This document shows, in pieces, positions 1 through 11,880 of a stretch of 64,000 bases of DNA. Each line of letters starts with the position of its first letter. Position 1 is the stretch's first letter. A model generated the notes under the pieces. The model was not told where the DNA came from. It saw nothing but the letters and a program-made list of their open reading frames with translations, and did no database searches. This stretch comes from Micromussa lordhowensis (Eukaryota; Cnidaria; Anthozoa; Scleractinia; Lobophylliidae). Both the position numbers and the translations under genes were made by a program. Location: positions 175,201 through 239,200 of the forward strand of contig CAXHUQ010000947.1 of NCBI GenBank assembly GCA_964020085.1, in the 5' to 3' direction.

Positions 1-207
1 CAGGAGTTTGACCTGCTCCCAACTTTGCAGAATTTCAGAAAACGCGCGCTGGGGGTCCCCTTGGCAAATTTGACATAGCTCGGCTCCACGGGCACTTTTA
101 GAGGCACGGTTTGCAGCAAAATGTTGTTCTAGATTAGCACTTTAAGGAAATGTTAGTTAGAACATGATAACATTCGCGCCAGGGTGTTTTTTCTGGCCTT
201 CTTTTTG

Positions 208-469
208 CAGGAGTTTGACCTGCTCCCAACTTTGCAGAATTTCAGAAAACGCGCGCTGGGGGTCCCCTTGGCAAATTTGACATAGCTCGGCTCCACGGGC
301 AGTTTTAGAGGCGCAGGAGTTTGACCTGCTCCCAACTTTGCAGAATTTCAGAAAACGCGCGCTGGGGGTCCCCTTGGCAAATTTGACATAGCTCGGCTCC
401 ACTTGAAGGAAATCCTAGTTAGGACATGATGGCATTCGCGCCAGGGTGTTTTTTCTGGCCTTCTTTTTG
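208..469 (+). repeat. 262-bp compound unit (106-bp plus 156-bp deletion monomers), first of 22
   Basis: The 106-bp half runs from the usual start to GGGCAGTTTTAGAGGCG and then jumps straight to CAGGAG, losing 101 bp. The 156-bp half jumps from GGCTCCAC to TTGAAGGAAAT, losing 51 bp. The junctions share 2 bp (GC) and 3 bp (CAC) with the skipped ends. Identical pairs start at 208, 1297, 2802, 3892, 8504, 11043, 11305, 14777, 15867, 16336, 17012, 17480, 18662, 19131, 19599, 20780, 21665, 22847, 23316, 23784, 24966 and 25435. None lies right of 25696. The 14777 copy has GGGCAC in place of GGGCAG. Confidence 0.93.
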
Positions 470-472
470 CAG
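446..472 (+). other. Splice-acceptor-like pyrimidine tract ending in TTTGCAG (one example of a per-monomer motif)
   Basis: A long pyrimidine-rich run ends in TTCTTTTTGCAG followed by G, which fits the eukaryotic 3' splice-site consensus (pyrimidine tract, NCAG, then G). It is present in nearly all full-length 207-bp monomers on the + strand; some variants change the final CAG (CATG at 17742, 19861, 21927 and 24046; CAAAAG near 36763, 37797, 46697 and 53525). I see no strong branch-point match upstream. Function is not implied: the match may be chance, or may reflect derivation from an old intron-exon border. Confidence 0.35.
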
Positions 473-2594
473 GAGTTTGACCTGCTCCCAACTTTGCAGA
501 ATTTCAGAAAACGCGCGCTGGGGGTCCCCTTGGCAAATTTGACATAGCTGGGCTCCACGGGCACTTTTAGAGGCGCGGTTTTCAGCAAAATGTTGTGCTA
601 GGTTGGCACTTTAAGGAAATCCTAGTTACGACATGATGGCATTCGCGCCAGGGTGTTTTTTCTGGCCTTCTTTTTGCAGGAGTTTGACCTGCTCCCAACT
701 TTGCAGAATTTCAGAAAACGCGCGCTGGGGGTCCCCTTGGCAAATTTGACATAGCTCGGCTCCACGGGCACTTTTAGAGGCACGGTTTGCAGCAAAATGT
801 TGTTCTAGATTAGCACTTTAAGGAAATGTTAGTTAGAACATGATAACATTCGCGCCAGGGTGTTTTTTCTGGCCTTCTTTTTGCAGGAGTTTGACCTGCT
901 TTCAACTTTGCAGAATTTCAGAAAACGCGCGCTGGGGGTCTCCTTGGCAATTTGAAATAGCTCGGCTCCACGGGCACTTTTAAAGGCGCGGTTTGCAGCA
1001 AAATGTTGTGCTAGGTTGGCACTTCAAGGAAATCCTAGTTAGGACATGATGGCATTCGCGCCAGGGTGTTTTTTCTGGCCTTCTTTTTTCAGGAGTTTGA
1101 CCTGCTTTCAACTTTGCAGAATTTCAGAAAACGCGCGCTGGGGGGCTCCTTGGCAAATTTGACATAGCTCGGCTCCACGGGCACTTTTAGAGGCGCGGTT
1201 TGCAGCAAAATGTTGTGCTAGGTTGGCACTTCAAGGAAATCCTAGTTAGGACATGATGGCATTCGCGCCAGGGTGTTTTTTCTGGCCTTCTTTTTGCAGG
1301 AGTTTGACCTGCTCCCAACTTTGCAGAATTTCAGAAAACGCGCGCTGGGGGTCCCCTTGGCAAATTTGACATAGCTCGGCTCCACGGGCAGTTTTAGAGG
1401 CGCAGGAGTTTGACCTGCTCCCAACTTTGCAGAATTTCAGAAAACGCGCGCTGGGGGTCCCCTTGGCAAATTTGACATAGCTCGGCTCCACTTGAAGGAA
1501 ATCCTAGTTAGGACATGATGGCATTCGCGCCAGGGTGTTTTTTCTGGCCTTCTTTTTGCAGGAGTTTGACCTGCTCCCAACTTTGCAGAATTTCAGAAAA
1601 CGTGCGCTGGGGGTCCCCTTGGCAAATTTGACATAGCTCGGCTCCACGGGCACTTTTAGAGGCGCGGTTTGCCGCAAAATGTTGTGCTAGGTTGGCACTT
1701 GAAGGAAATCCTAGTTAGGACATGATGGCATTCGCGCCAGGGTGTTTTTTCTGGCCTTCTTTTTTACAGGAGTTTGACCTGCTCCCAACTTTGCAGAATT
1801 TCAGAAAACGCGCGCTGGGGGTCTCCTTGGCAAATTTGACATAGCTCGGCTCCACGGGCACTTTTAGAGGCACGGTTTGCAGCAAAATGTTGTTCTAGAT
1901 TAGCACTTTAAGGAAATGTTAGTTAGAACATGATAACATTCGCGCCAGGGTGTTTTTTCTGGCCTTCTTTTTGCAGGAGTTTGACCTGCTTTCAACTTTG
2001 CAGAATTTCAGAAAACGCGCGCTGGGGGTCTCCTTGGCAAATTTGACATAGCTCGGCTCCACGGGCACTTTTAGAGGCGCGGTTTGCAGCAAAATGTTGT
2101 GCTAGGTTGGCACTTCAAGGATATCCTAGTTAGGACATGATGGCATTCGCGCCAGGGTGTTTTTTCTGGCCTTCTTTTTTCAGGAGTTTGACCTGCTTTT
2201 AACTTTGCAGAATTTCAGAAAACGCGCGCTGGGGGTCTCCTTGGCAAATTTGACATAGCTCGGCTCCACGGGCACTTTTAGAGGCGCGGTTTGCAGCAAA
2301 ATGTTGTGCTAGGTTGGCACTTTAAGGAAATTTTAGTTAGGACATGATGGCATTCGCGCCAGGGTGTTTTTTCTGGCCTTCTTTTTGCAGGAGTTTGACC
2401 TGCTCCCAACTTTGCAGAATTTCAGAAAACGCGCGCTGGGGGTCCCCTTGGCAAATTTGACATAGCTGGGCTCCACGGGCACTTTTAGAGGCGCGGTTTT
2501 CAGCAAAATGTTGTGCTAGGTTGGCACTTTAAGGAAATCGTAGTTAGGACATGATGGCATTCGCGCCAGGGTGTTTTTTCTGGCCTTCTTTTTG

Positions 2595-4360
2595 CAGGAG
2601 TTTGACCTGCTCCCAACTTTGCAGAATTTCAGAAAACGCGCGCTGGGGGTCCCCTTGGCAAATTTGACATAGCTCGGCTCCACGGGCACTTTTAGAGGCA
2701 CGGTTTGCAGCAAAATGTTGTTCTAGATTAGCACTTTAAGGAAATGTTAGTTAGAACATGATAACATTCGCGCCAGGGTGTTTTTTCTGGCCTTCTTTTT
2801 GCAGGAGTTTGACCTGCTCCCAACTTTGCAGAATTTCAGAAAACGCGCGCTGGGGGTCCCCTTGGCAAATTTGACATAGCTCGGCTCCACGGGCAGTTTT
2901 AGAGGCGCAGGAGTTTGACCTGCTCCCAACTTTGCAGAATTTCAGAAAACGCGCGCTGGGGGTCCCCTTGGCAAATTTGACATAGCTCGGCTCCACTTGA
3001 AGGAAATCCTAGTTAGGACATGATGGCATTCGCGCCAGGGTGTTTTTTCTGGCCTTCTTTTTGCAGGAGTTTGACCTGCTCCCAACTTTGCAGAATTTCA
3101 GAAAACGCGCGCTGGGGGTCCCCTTGGCAAATTTGACATAGCTGGGCTCCACGGGCACTTTTAGAGGCGCGGTTTTCAGCAAAATGTTGTGCTAGGTTGG
3201 CACTTTAAGGAAATCCTAGTTACGACATGATGGCATTCGCGCCAGGGTGTTTTTTCTGGCCTTCTTTTTGCAGGAGTTTGACCTGCTCCCAACTTTGCAG
3301 AATTTCAGAAAACGCGCGCTGGGGGTCCCCTTGGCAAATTTGACATAGCTCGGCTCCACGGGCACTTTTAGAGGCACGGTTTGCAGCAAAATGTTGTTCT
3401 AGATTAGCACTTTAAGGAAATGTTAGTTAGAACATGATAACATTCGCGCCAGGGTGTTTTTTCTGGCCTTCTTTTTGCAGGAGTTTGACCTGCTTTCAAC
3501 TTTGCAGAATTTCAGAAAACGCGCGCTGGGGGTCTCCTTGGCAAATTTGAAATAGCTCGGCTCCACGGGCACTTTTAAAGGCGCGGTTTGCAGCAAAATG
3601 TTGTGCTAGGTTGGCACTTCAAGGAAATCCTAGTTAGGACATGATGGCATTCGCGCCAGGGTGTTTTTTCTGGCCTTCTTTTTTCAGGAGTTTGACCTGC
3701 TTTCAACTTTGCAGAATTTCAGAAAACGCGCGCTGGGGGGCTCCTTGGCAAATTTGACATAGCTCGGCTCCACGGGCACTTTTAGAGGCGCGGTTTGCAG
3801 CAAAATGTTGTGCTAGGTTGGCACTTCAAGGAAATCCTAGTTAGGACATGATGGCATTCGCGCCAGGGTGTTTTTTCTGGCCTTCTTTTTGCAGGAGTTT
3901 GACCTGCTCCCAACTTTGCAGAATTTCAGAAAACGCGCGCTGGGGGTCCCCTTGGCAAATTTGACATAGCTCGGCTCCACGGGCAGTTTTAGAGGCGCAG
4001 GAGTTTGACCTGCTCCCAACTTTGCAGAATTTCAGAAAACGCGCGCTGGGGGTCCCCTTGGCAAATTTGACATAGCTCGGCTCCACTTGAAGGAAATCCT
4101 AGTTAGGACATGATGGCATTCGCGCCAGGGTGTTTTTTCTGGCCTTCTTTTTGCAGGAGTTTGACCTGCTCCCAACTTTGCAGAATTTCAGAAAACGTGC
4201 GCTGGGGGTCCCCTTGGCAAATTTGACATAGCTCGGCTCCACGGGCACTTTTAGAGGCGCGGTTTGCCGCAAAATGTTGTGCTAGGTTGGCACTTGAAGG
4301 AAATCCTAGTTAGGACATGATGGCATTCGCGCCAGGGTGTTTTTTCTGGCCTTCTTTTTG
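2595..4360 (+). repeat. Higher-order block A, copy 2 (partial, about 1.77 kb)
   Basis: This repeats 1 to ~1765 with all the same private variants: TAGTTACGAC near 3220, CTGCTTTCAAC near 3490, GGGGGGCTCC near 3735, and AACGTGCGCTGG near 4194. The only difference I saw is the missing A restored in GGCAAATTTGAAATAG near 3540. Correspondence stops near 4359, where copy 1 has TTTTTTACAGG and this copy has TTTTTGCAGG; after that only ordinary monomer-level similarity remains. The near identity suggests a recent duplication or an assembly duplication. Confidence 0.85.
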
Positions 4361-7300
4361 CAGGAGTTTGACCTGCTCCCAACTTTGCAGAATTTCAGAA
4401 AACGCGCGCTGGGGGTCTCCTTGGCAAATTTGCCATAGCTCGGCTCCACGGGCACTTTTAGAGGCGCGGTTTGCAGCAAAATGTCGTGCTAGGTTGGCAC
4501 TTCAAGGAAATCCTAGTTAGGACATGATGGCATTCGCGCCAGGGTGTTTTTTCTGGCCTTCTTTTTGCAGGAGTTTGACCTGCTCCCAACTTTGCAGAAT
4601 TTCAGAAAACGCGCGCTGGGGGTCCCCTTGGCAAATTTGACATAGCTCGGGTCCACGGGCACTTTTAGAGGCGCGGTTTGCAGCAAAATGTTGTGCTAGG
4701 TTGGCACTTTAAGGAAATCCTAGCTAGGACATGATGGCATTCGCGCGAGGGTGTTTTTTCTGGCCTTCTTTTTGCAGGAGTTTGACCTGCTCTTAACTTT
4801 GCAGAATTTCGGAAAACGCGGGCTGGGGGTCCCCTTGGCAAATTTGACATAGCTCGGCTCCACGGGCACTTTTAGAGGCGCGGTTTGATGCAAAATGTTG
4901 TGCTAGGTTGGCACTTCAAGGAAATTTTAGTTAGGACATGATGGCATTCACGCCAGGGTGATTTTTCTGGCCTTCTTTTTGCAGGAGTTTGACCTGCTCC
5001 CAACTTTGCAGAATTTCAGAAAACGCGCGCTGGGGGTCCCCTTGGCAAATTTGACATAGCTCGGCTCCACGGGCACTTTTAGAGGCGCGGTTTGCAGCAA
5101 AATGTTGCGCTATGTTGGCACTTGAAGGAAATCCTAGTTAGGACATGATGGCATTCGCGTCAGGGTGTTTTTTCTGGCCTTCTTTTTGCAAGAGTTTGAC
5201 CTGCTCCCAACTTTGCAGAATTTCACAAAACGCGCGCTGGGGGTCCCCTTGGCAAATTTGACATAGCTCGGCTCCACGGGCACTTTTAGAGGCGCGGTTT
5301 GAAGCAAAATGTTGTGCTAGGTTGGCACTTTAAGGAAATTGTAGTTAGGACATGATAGCATTCGCGCCAGGGTGTTTTTTCTGGCCTTCTTTTTGCAGGA
5401 GTTTGACCTGCTCCCAACTTTGCAGAATTTCAGAAAACGCGCGCTGGGGGTCCCCTTGGCAAATTTGACATAGCTCGGCTCCACGGGCACTTTTAGAGGC
5501 ACGGTTTGCAGCAAAATGTTGTTCTAGATTAGCACTTTAAGGAAATGTTAGTTAGAACATGATAACATTCGCGCCAGGGTGTTTTTTCTGGCCTTCTTTT
5601 TGCAGGAGTTTGACCTGCTTTCAACTTTGCAGAATTTCAGAAAACGCGCGCTGGGGGTCTCCTTGGCAAATTTGAAATAGCTCGGCTCCACGGGCAGTTT
5701 TAGAGGCGCGATTTGCAGCAAAATGTTGTGCTAGGTTGGAACTTCAAGGAAATCTTAGTTAGGACATGATGGCATTCGCGCCAGGGTGTTTTTTTTGGCC
5801 TTCTTTTTGCAGGAGTTTGACCTGCTCCCAACTTTGCAGAATTTCAGAAAACGCGCGCAGGGGGTCCCCTTGGCAAATTTGACATAGCTCGGCTCCACGG
5901 GCACTTTTAGAGGCGCGGTTTGCAGCAAAATGTTGTGCTAGGTTGGCACTTTAAGGAAATTGTAGTTAGGACATGATGGCATTCGCGCCAGGGTTTTTTT
6001 TTTGGCCTTCTTTTTGCAGGAGTTTGACCTGCTCCCAACTTTGCAGAATTTCAGAAAACGCGCGCTGGGGGTCCCCTTGGCAAATTTGACATAGCTCGGC
6101 TCCACGGGCACTTTTAGAGGCGCGGTTTGCAGTAAAATGTTGTGCTAGGTTGGCACTTTAAGGAAATTCTAGCTAGGACATGATGGCATTCGCGCCAGGG
6201 TGTTTTTTCTGGCCTTCTTTTTGCAGGAGTTTGACCTGCTCCCAACTTTGCAGAATTTCAGAAAACGCGCGCTGGGGGTCCCCTTGGCAAATTTGACATA
6301 GCTCGGCTCCACGGGCACTTTTAGAGGTGCGGTTTGAAGCAAAATGTTGTGCTAGGTTGGCACTTCAAGGAAATGCTAGTTAGGAAATGATGGCATTCGC
6401 GCCAGGGTGTTTTTTTCTGGCCTTTTTTTTTTCAGGAGTTTGACCTGCTCCCAACTTTGCAGAATTTCAGAAAACGCGCGCTGGGGGTCCCCTTGGCAAA
6501 TTTGACATAGCTCGGCTCCACGGGCACTTTTAGAGGCGCGGTTTGCAGCAAAATGTTGTGCTAGGTTGGCACTTCAAGGAAATGTTAGTTAGGACATGAT
6601 GGCATTCGCGCCAGGGTGTTTTTTCTGGCCTTCTTTTTTCAGGAGTTTGACCTGCTCCCAACTTTGCAGAATTTCAGAAAACGCGCGCTGGGGGTCCCCT
6701 TGGCAAATTTGACATAGCTCGGCTCCACTGGCACTTTTAGAGGTGCGGTTTGCAGCAAAATGTTGTGCTAGTTTAACACTTCAAGGAAATCCTAGTTAGG
6801 AAATGATGGCATTCGCGCCAGGGTGTTTTTTTCTGGCCTTTTTTTTGCAGGAGTTTGACATGCTCCCAACTTTGCAGAATTTCAGAAAACGCGCGCTGGG
6901 GGTCCCCTTGACAAATTTGACATAGCTCGGCTCCACGGGCACTTTTAGAGGCGCGGTTTGCAGCAAAATGTTGTGCTAGGTTGGCACTTCAAGGAAATCT
7001 TAGTTAAGACATGATGGTATTCGCGCCAGGGTGTTTTTTCTGGCCTTCTTTTTGCAGGAGTTTGACCTGCTCCCAACTTTGCAGAATTTCAGAAAACGCG
7101 CGCTGAGGGTCCCCTTGGCAAATTTGACATAGCTCGGCTCCACGGGCACTTTTAGAGGCGCAGTTTGCAGCAAAATGTTGTGCTAGGTTGGCACTTTAAG
7201 GAAATTTTAGTTACGACATGATGGCATTCGCGCCAGGGTGTTTTTTCTGGCCTTCTTTTTGCAGGAGTTTGACCTGCTCCCAACTTTGCAGAATTTCAGA

Positions 7301-7700
7301 AAACGCGCGCTGGGGGTCCCCTTGGCAAATTTGACATAGCTCGGCTCCACGGGCACTTTTAGAGGTGCGGTTTGCATCAAAATGTTGTGCTAGGTTGGCA
7401 CTTCAAGGAAATTCTAGTTAGAACATGATGGCATTTGCGCCAGGGTGTTTTTTCTGGCCTTCTTTTTGCAGGAGTTTGACCTGCTCCCAACTTTGCAGAA
7501 TTTCAGAAAACGCGCGCTGGGGGTCCCCTTGGCAAATTTGACATAGCTCGGCTCCAGGGGCACTTCTAGAGGCGCGGTTTGCAGCAAAATGTTGTGCTAG
7601 GTTGGCACTTTAAGGAAATCCTAGTTAGGACATGATGGCATTCGCGCCAGGGTGTTTTTTCTGGCCTTCTTTTTGCAGGTGTTTGACCTGCTCCCAACTT
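4361..7700 (+). repeat. Diverse 207-bp monomers without a clear higher-order period
   Basis: Successive monomers differ at many positions, with no block period that I could follow. About 5393-5700 resembles ~3271-3577 of block A (GAGGCACGG with TTCTAGATT, then CTGCTTTCAAC with TTTGAAATAG), so it is a displaced fragment. Single T-tract expansions occur near 5996, 6411 and 6428. No gene is present. Confidence 0.8.
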
Positions 7701-8170
7701 TGCAGAATTTCAGAAAACGCGCGCTGGGGGTCCCCTTGGCAAATTTGACATAGCTCGGCTCCACAGGCTCTTTTAGAGGCGCGGTTTGAAGCAAAATGTT
7801 GTGCTAGATTGGCACTTTAAGGAAATTCTAGTTAGAACATGATGGCATTCGCGCCAGGGTGTTTTTTCTGGCCTTCTTTTTGCAGGAGTTTGACCTGCTC
7901 CCAACTTTGCAGAATTTCAGAAAACGCGCGCTGGGGGTCCCCTTGGCAAATTTGACATAGCTCGGCTCCAGGGGCACTTCTAGAGGCGCGGTTTGCAGCA
8001 AAATGTTGTGCTAGGTTGGCACTTTAAGGAAATCCTAGTTAGGACATGATGGCATTCGCGCCAGGGTGTTTTTTCTGGCCTTCTTTTTGCAGGTGTTTGA
8101 CCTGCTCCCAACTTTGCAGAATTTCAGAAAACGCGCGCTGGGGGTCCCCTTGGCAAATTTGACATAGCTC
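7550..8170 (+). repeat. 414-bp dimer repeat
   Basis: Two adjacent monomers alternate. One carries GCTCCAGGGGCACTTCTAGAG (7551 and 7965, exactly 414 bp apart); its end and the start of the next carry TTTGCAGGTGTTTGACC (near 7673 and 8087). The same dimer reappears in block B copy 2, at 10504 and just after. Confidence 0.8.
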
Positions 8171-10299
8171 GGCTCCACGGGCTCTTTTAGAGGCGCGGTT
8201 TGCAGCAAAATGTTGTGCTAGATTAGCACTTTAAGGAAATCCTAGTTAGAACATGATGACATTCGCGCCAGGGTGTTTTTTATGGCCTTCTTTTTGCAGG
8301 AGTTTGACCTGCTCCCAACTTTGCAGAATTTCAGAAAACGCGCGCTGGGGGTCCCCTTGGCAAATTTTACATAGCTCGGCTCCACGGGCACTTTTAGAGG
8401 CGCGAATTGCAGCAAAATGTTGTGCTAGGTTGGCACTTCGAGGAAATCCTAGTTAGGACATGATGGCATTCGCGCCAGGGTGTTTTTTCTGGCCTTCTTT
8501 TTGCAGGAGTTTGACCTGCTCCCAACTTTGCAGAATTTCAGAAAACGCGCGCTGGGGGTCCCCTTGGCAAATTTGACATAGCTCGGCTCCACGGGCAGTT
8601 TTAGAGGCGCAGGAGTTTGACCTGCTCCCAACTTTGCAGAATTTCAGAAAACGCGCGCTGGGGGTCCCCTTGGCAAATTTGACATAGCTCGGCTCCACTT
8701 GAAGGAAATCCTAGTTAGGACATGATGGCATTCGCGCCAGGGTGTTTTTTCTGGCCTTCTTTTTGCAGGAGTTTGACCTGCTCCCAACTTTGCAGAATTT
8801 CAGAAAACGCGCGCTGGGGGTCCCCTTGGCAAATTTGACATAGCTCGGCTCCACGGGCACTTTTAGAGGCGCGGTTTGCCGCAAAATGTTGTGCTAGGTT
8901 GGCACTTGAAGGAAATCCTAGTTAGGACATGATGGCATTCGCGCCAGGGTGTTTTTTCTGGCCTTCTTTTTGCAGGAGTTTGACCTGCTCCCAACTTTGC
9001 AGAATTTCAGAAAACGCGCGCTGGGGGTCCCCTTGGCAAATTTGACATAGCTCGGCTCCACGGGCACTTTTAGAGGCGCGGTTTGATGCAAAATGTTGTG
9101 CTAGGTTGGCACTTCAAGGAAATCCTAGTTAGGACATGATGGCATTCGCGCCAGGGTGTTTTTTCTGGCCTTCTTTTTGCAGAAGTTTGACCTGCTCCCA
9201 ACTTTGCAGAATTTCAGAAAACGCGCGCTGGGGGTCCCCTTGGCAAATTTGACATAGCTCGGCTCCACGGGCACTTTTAGAGGCGCGGTTTGCAGCAAAA
9301 TGTTGTGTTAGGTTGGCACTTGAAGGAAACGTTAGTTAGAACATGATGGCATTCGCGCCAGGGTGTATTTTCTGGCCTTATTTTTGCAGGAGTTTGACCT
9401 GCTCCCAACTTTGCAGAATTTCAGAAAACGCGGGCTGGGGGTCCCCTTGGCAAATTTGACATAGCTCGGCTCCACGGGCACTTTTAGAGGCGCGGTTTGC
9501 AGCAAAATGTTTTGCTAGGTTGGCACTTTAAGGAAATTCTAGATAGGACATGATGGCATTCGCGCCAGGGTGTTTTTTCTGGCCTTCTTTTTGCAGGAGT
9601 TTGACCTGCTCCCAACTTTGCAGAATTTCAGAAAACGCGCGCTGGGGGTCCTCTTGGCAAATTTGACATAGCTCGGCTCCACGGGCACTTTTAGAGGCGC
9701 GGTTTGCAGCAAAATGTTGTGCTAGGCTGGCACTTTAAGGAAAACTTAGTTAGGACATGATGGCATTCGCGTCAGGGTGTTTTTTTTGGCCTTCTTTTTG
9801 CAGGAGTTTGACCTGCTCCCAACTTTGCAGAATTTCAGAAAACGCGCGCTGGGGGTCCCCTTGGCAAATTTGACATAGCTCGGCTCCACGGGCACCTTTA
9901 GAGGCGCGGTTTGCAGCAAAATGTTGTGCTAGGTTGGCACTTCAAGGAAATCGTAGTTAGGACATGATGGCATTCGCGCCAGGGTGTTTTTTCTGGCCTT
10001 CTTTTTGCAGGAGTTTGACCTGCTCCCAACTTTGGAGAATTTCAGAAAACGCGCGCTGGGGGTCCCCTTGGCAAATTTGACATAGCTCGGCTCCACGGGC
10101 ACTTTTAGAGGCGCAGTTTGCAGCAAAATGTTGTGCTTGGTTGGCACTTCAAGGAAATTGTAGTTAGAACATGATAGCATTCGCGCCAGGGTGAGTTTTC
10201 TGTTCTTCTTTTTGCAGGACTTTGACCTGCTCCCAACTTTGCAGAATTTCAGAAAACGCGCGCTGGGGGTCCCCTTGGCAAATTTGACATAGCTCGGCT
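7701..10299 (+). repeat. Higher-order block B, copy 1 (period 2,539 bp)
   Basis: The marker CCACAGGCTC occurs at 7761 and again at 10300, and all markers between repeat at +2,539: GGCGCGAATTGCAGC at 8400 and 10939, the compound unit at 8504 and 11043, and others. The length equals eleven 207-bp monomers plus one 262-bp compound unit. The block includes GGTTTGATGC (9080), GTGTATTTTCTGGCCTTATT (near 9363) and, near its end, CAGGGTGAGTTTTCTG (near 10187). The left edge is approximate, set by where neighbouring variants stop agreeing (~7700). Confidence 0.85.
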
Positions 10300-11042
10300 C
10301 CACAGGCTCTTTTAGAGGCGCGGTTTGAAGCAAAATGTTGTGCTAGATTGGCACTTTAAGGAAATTCTAGTTAGAACATGATGGCATTCGCGCCAGGGTG
10401 TTTTTTCTGGCCTTCTTTTTGCAGGAGTTTGACCTGCTCCCAACTTTGCAGAATTTCAGAAAACGCGCGCTGGGGGTCCCCTTGGCAAATTTGACATAGC
10501 TCGGCTCCAGGGGCACTTCTAGAGGCGCGGTTTGCAGCAAAATGTTGTGCTAGGTTGGCACTTTAAGGAAATCCTAGTTAGGACATGATGGCATTCGCGC
10601 CAGGGTGTTTTTTCTGGCCTTCTTTTTGCAGGTGTTTGACCTGCTCCCAACTTTGCAGAATTTCAGAAAACGCGCGCTGGGGGTCCCCTTGGCAAATTTG
10701 ACATAGCTCGGCTCCACGGGCTCTTTTAGAGGCGCGGTTTGCAGCAAAATGTTGTGCTAGATTAGCACTTTAAGGAAATCCTAGTTAGAACATGATGACA
10801 TTCGCGCCAGGGTGTTTTTTATGGCCTTCTTTTTGCAGGAGTTTGACCTGCTCCCAACTTTGCAGAATTTCAGAAAACGCGCGCTGGGGGTCCCCTTGGC
10901 AAATTTTACATAGCTCGGCTCCACGGGCACTTTTAGAGGCGCGAATTGCAGCAAAATGTTGTGCTAGGTTGGCACTTCGAGGAAATCCTAGTTAGGACAT
11001 GATGGCATTCGCGCCAGGGTGTTTTTTCTGGCCTTCTTTTTG

Positions 11043-11566
11043 CAGGAGTTTGACCTGCTCCCAACTTTGCAGAATTTCAGAAAACGCGCGCTGGGGGTCC
11101 CCTTGGCAAATTTGACATAGCTCGGCTCCACGGGCAGTTTTAGAGGCGCAGGAGTTTGACCTGCTCCCAACTTTGCAGAATTTCAGAAAACGCGCGCTGG
11201 GGGTCCCCTTGGCAAATTTGACATAGCTCGGCTCCACTTGAAGGAAATCCTAGTTAGGACATGATGGCATTCGCGCCAGGGTGTTTTTTCTGGCCTTCTT
11301 TTTGCAGGAGTTTGACCTGCTCCCAACTTTGCAGAATTTCAGAAAACGCGCGCTGGGGGTCCCCTTGGCAAATTTGACATAGCTCGGCTCCACGGGCAGT
11401 TTTAGAGGCGCAGGAGTTTGACCTGCTCCCAACTTTGCAGAATTTCAGAAAACGCGCGCTGGGGGTCCCCTTGGCAAATTTGACATAGCTCGGCTCCACT
11501 TGAAGGAAATCCTAGTTAGGACATGATGGCATTCGCGCCAGGGTGTTTTTTCTGGCCTTCTTTTTG
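11043..11566 (+). repeat. Tandem duplication of the 262-bp compound unit
   Basis: Two compound units follow one another directly. Everywhere else in the window at least one ordinary monomer separates compound units. No difference between the two was seen. This is a local one-unit slippage or unequal exchange inside block B copy 2. Confidence 0.9.
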
Positions 11567-11880
11567 CAGGAGTTTGACCTGCTCCCAACTTTGCAGAATT
11601 TCAGAAAACGCGCGCTGGGGGTCCCCTTGGCAAATTTGACATAGCTCGGCTCCACGGGCACTTTTAGAGGCGCGGTTTGCCGCAAAATGTTGTGCTAGGT
11701 TGGCACTTGAAGGAAATCCTAGTTAGGACATGATGGCATTCGCGCCAGGGTGTTTTTTCTGGCCTTCTTTTTGCAGGAGTTTGACCTGCTCCCAACTTTG
11801 CAGAATTTCAGAAAACGCGGGCTGGGGGTCCCCTTGGCAAATTTGACATAGCTCGGCTCCACGGGCACTTTTAGAGGCGC

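Larger units (their letters stand above)
1..2594 (+). repeat. Higher-order block A, copy 1 (2,594 bp)
   Basis: This block contains ten 207-bp-class monomers and two 262-bp compound units (208-469 and 1297-1558), which sum to 2,594 bp. Diagnostic monomers carry GAGGCACGG with TTGTTCTAGATTAGC (near 110, 779 and 1867), CTGGGCTCC with GGTTTTCAGC (near 548), CTGCTTTCAAC (near 897) and GGGGGGCTCC (near 1140). A single-base deletion gives GGCAATTTGAAATAG near 947 and an extra T sits near 1761. The next copy begins at 2595 in exact phase. Confidence 0.88.

Noticed and set aside
430..450. CENP-B box in the 207-bp monomer (ATTCGCGCCAGGGTGTT)
   Set aside because: The left part fits TTCG-N4-A, but the essential CGGG on the right reads GTGT, so the box is incomplete in the consensus. 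I saw no monomer that completes it.
472..486. Plant WRKY W-box (TTGACC) or an RNA polymerase III B box in GTTTGACCTGC
   Set aside because: The W-box is too short to mean much. The B-box consensus is matched only partly and no A box lies upstream.
477..492. Stem-loop GGAG...CTCC at the unit start as a regulatory hairpin
   Set aside because: A 4-bp stem is too weak to support a structural claim.
534..560. Bacterial-type -35 box (TTGACA in AATTTGACATAG)
   Set aside because: There is no matching -10 box at 16-18 bp, it is repeated in every monomer, and the sequence is plainly eukaryotic satellite DNA.
9929..10333. Minus-strand 134-codon open frame as a gene
   Set aside because: It lies wholly inside the 207-bp satellite, spans two monomers, and differs from the closed frame of most copies only by chance loss of two stop codons. 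The same applies to the other 60-91 codon frames on both strands.
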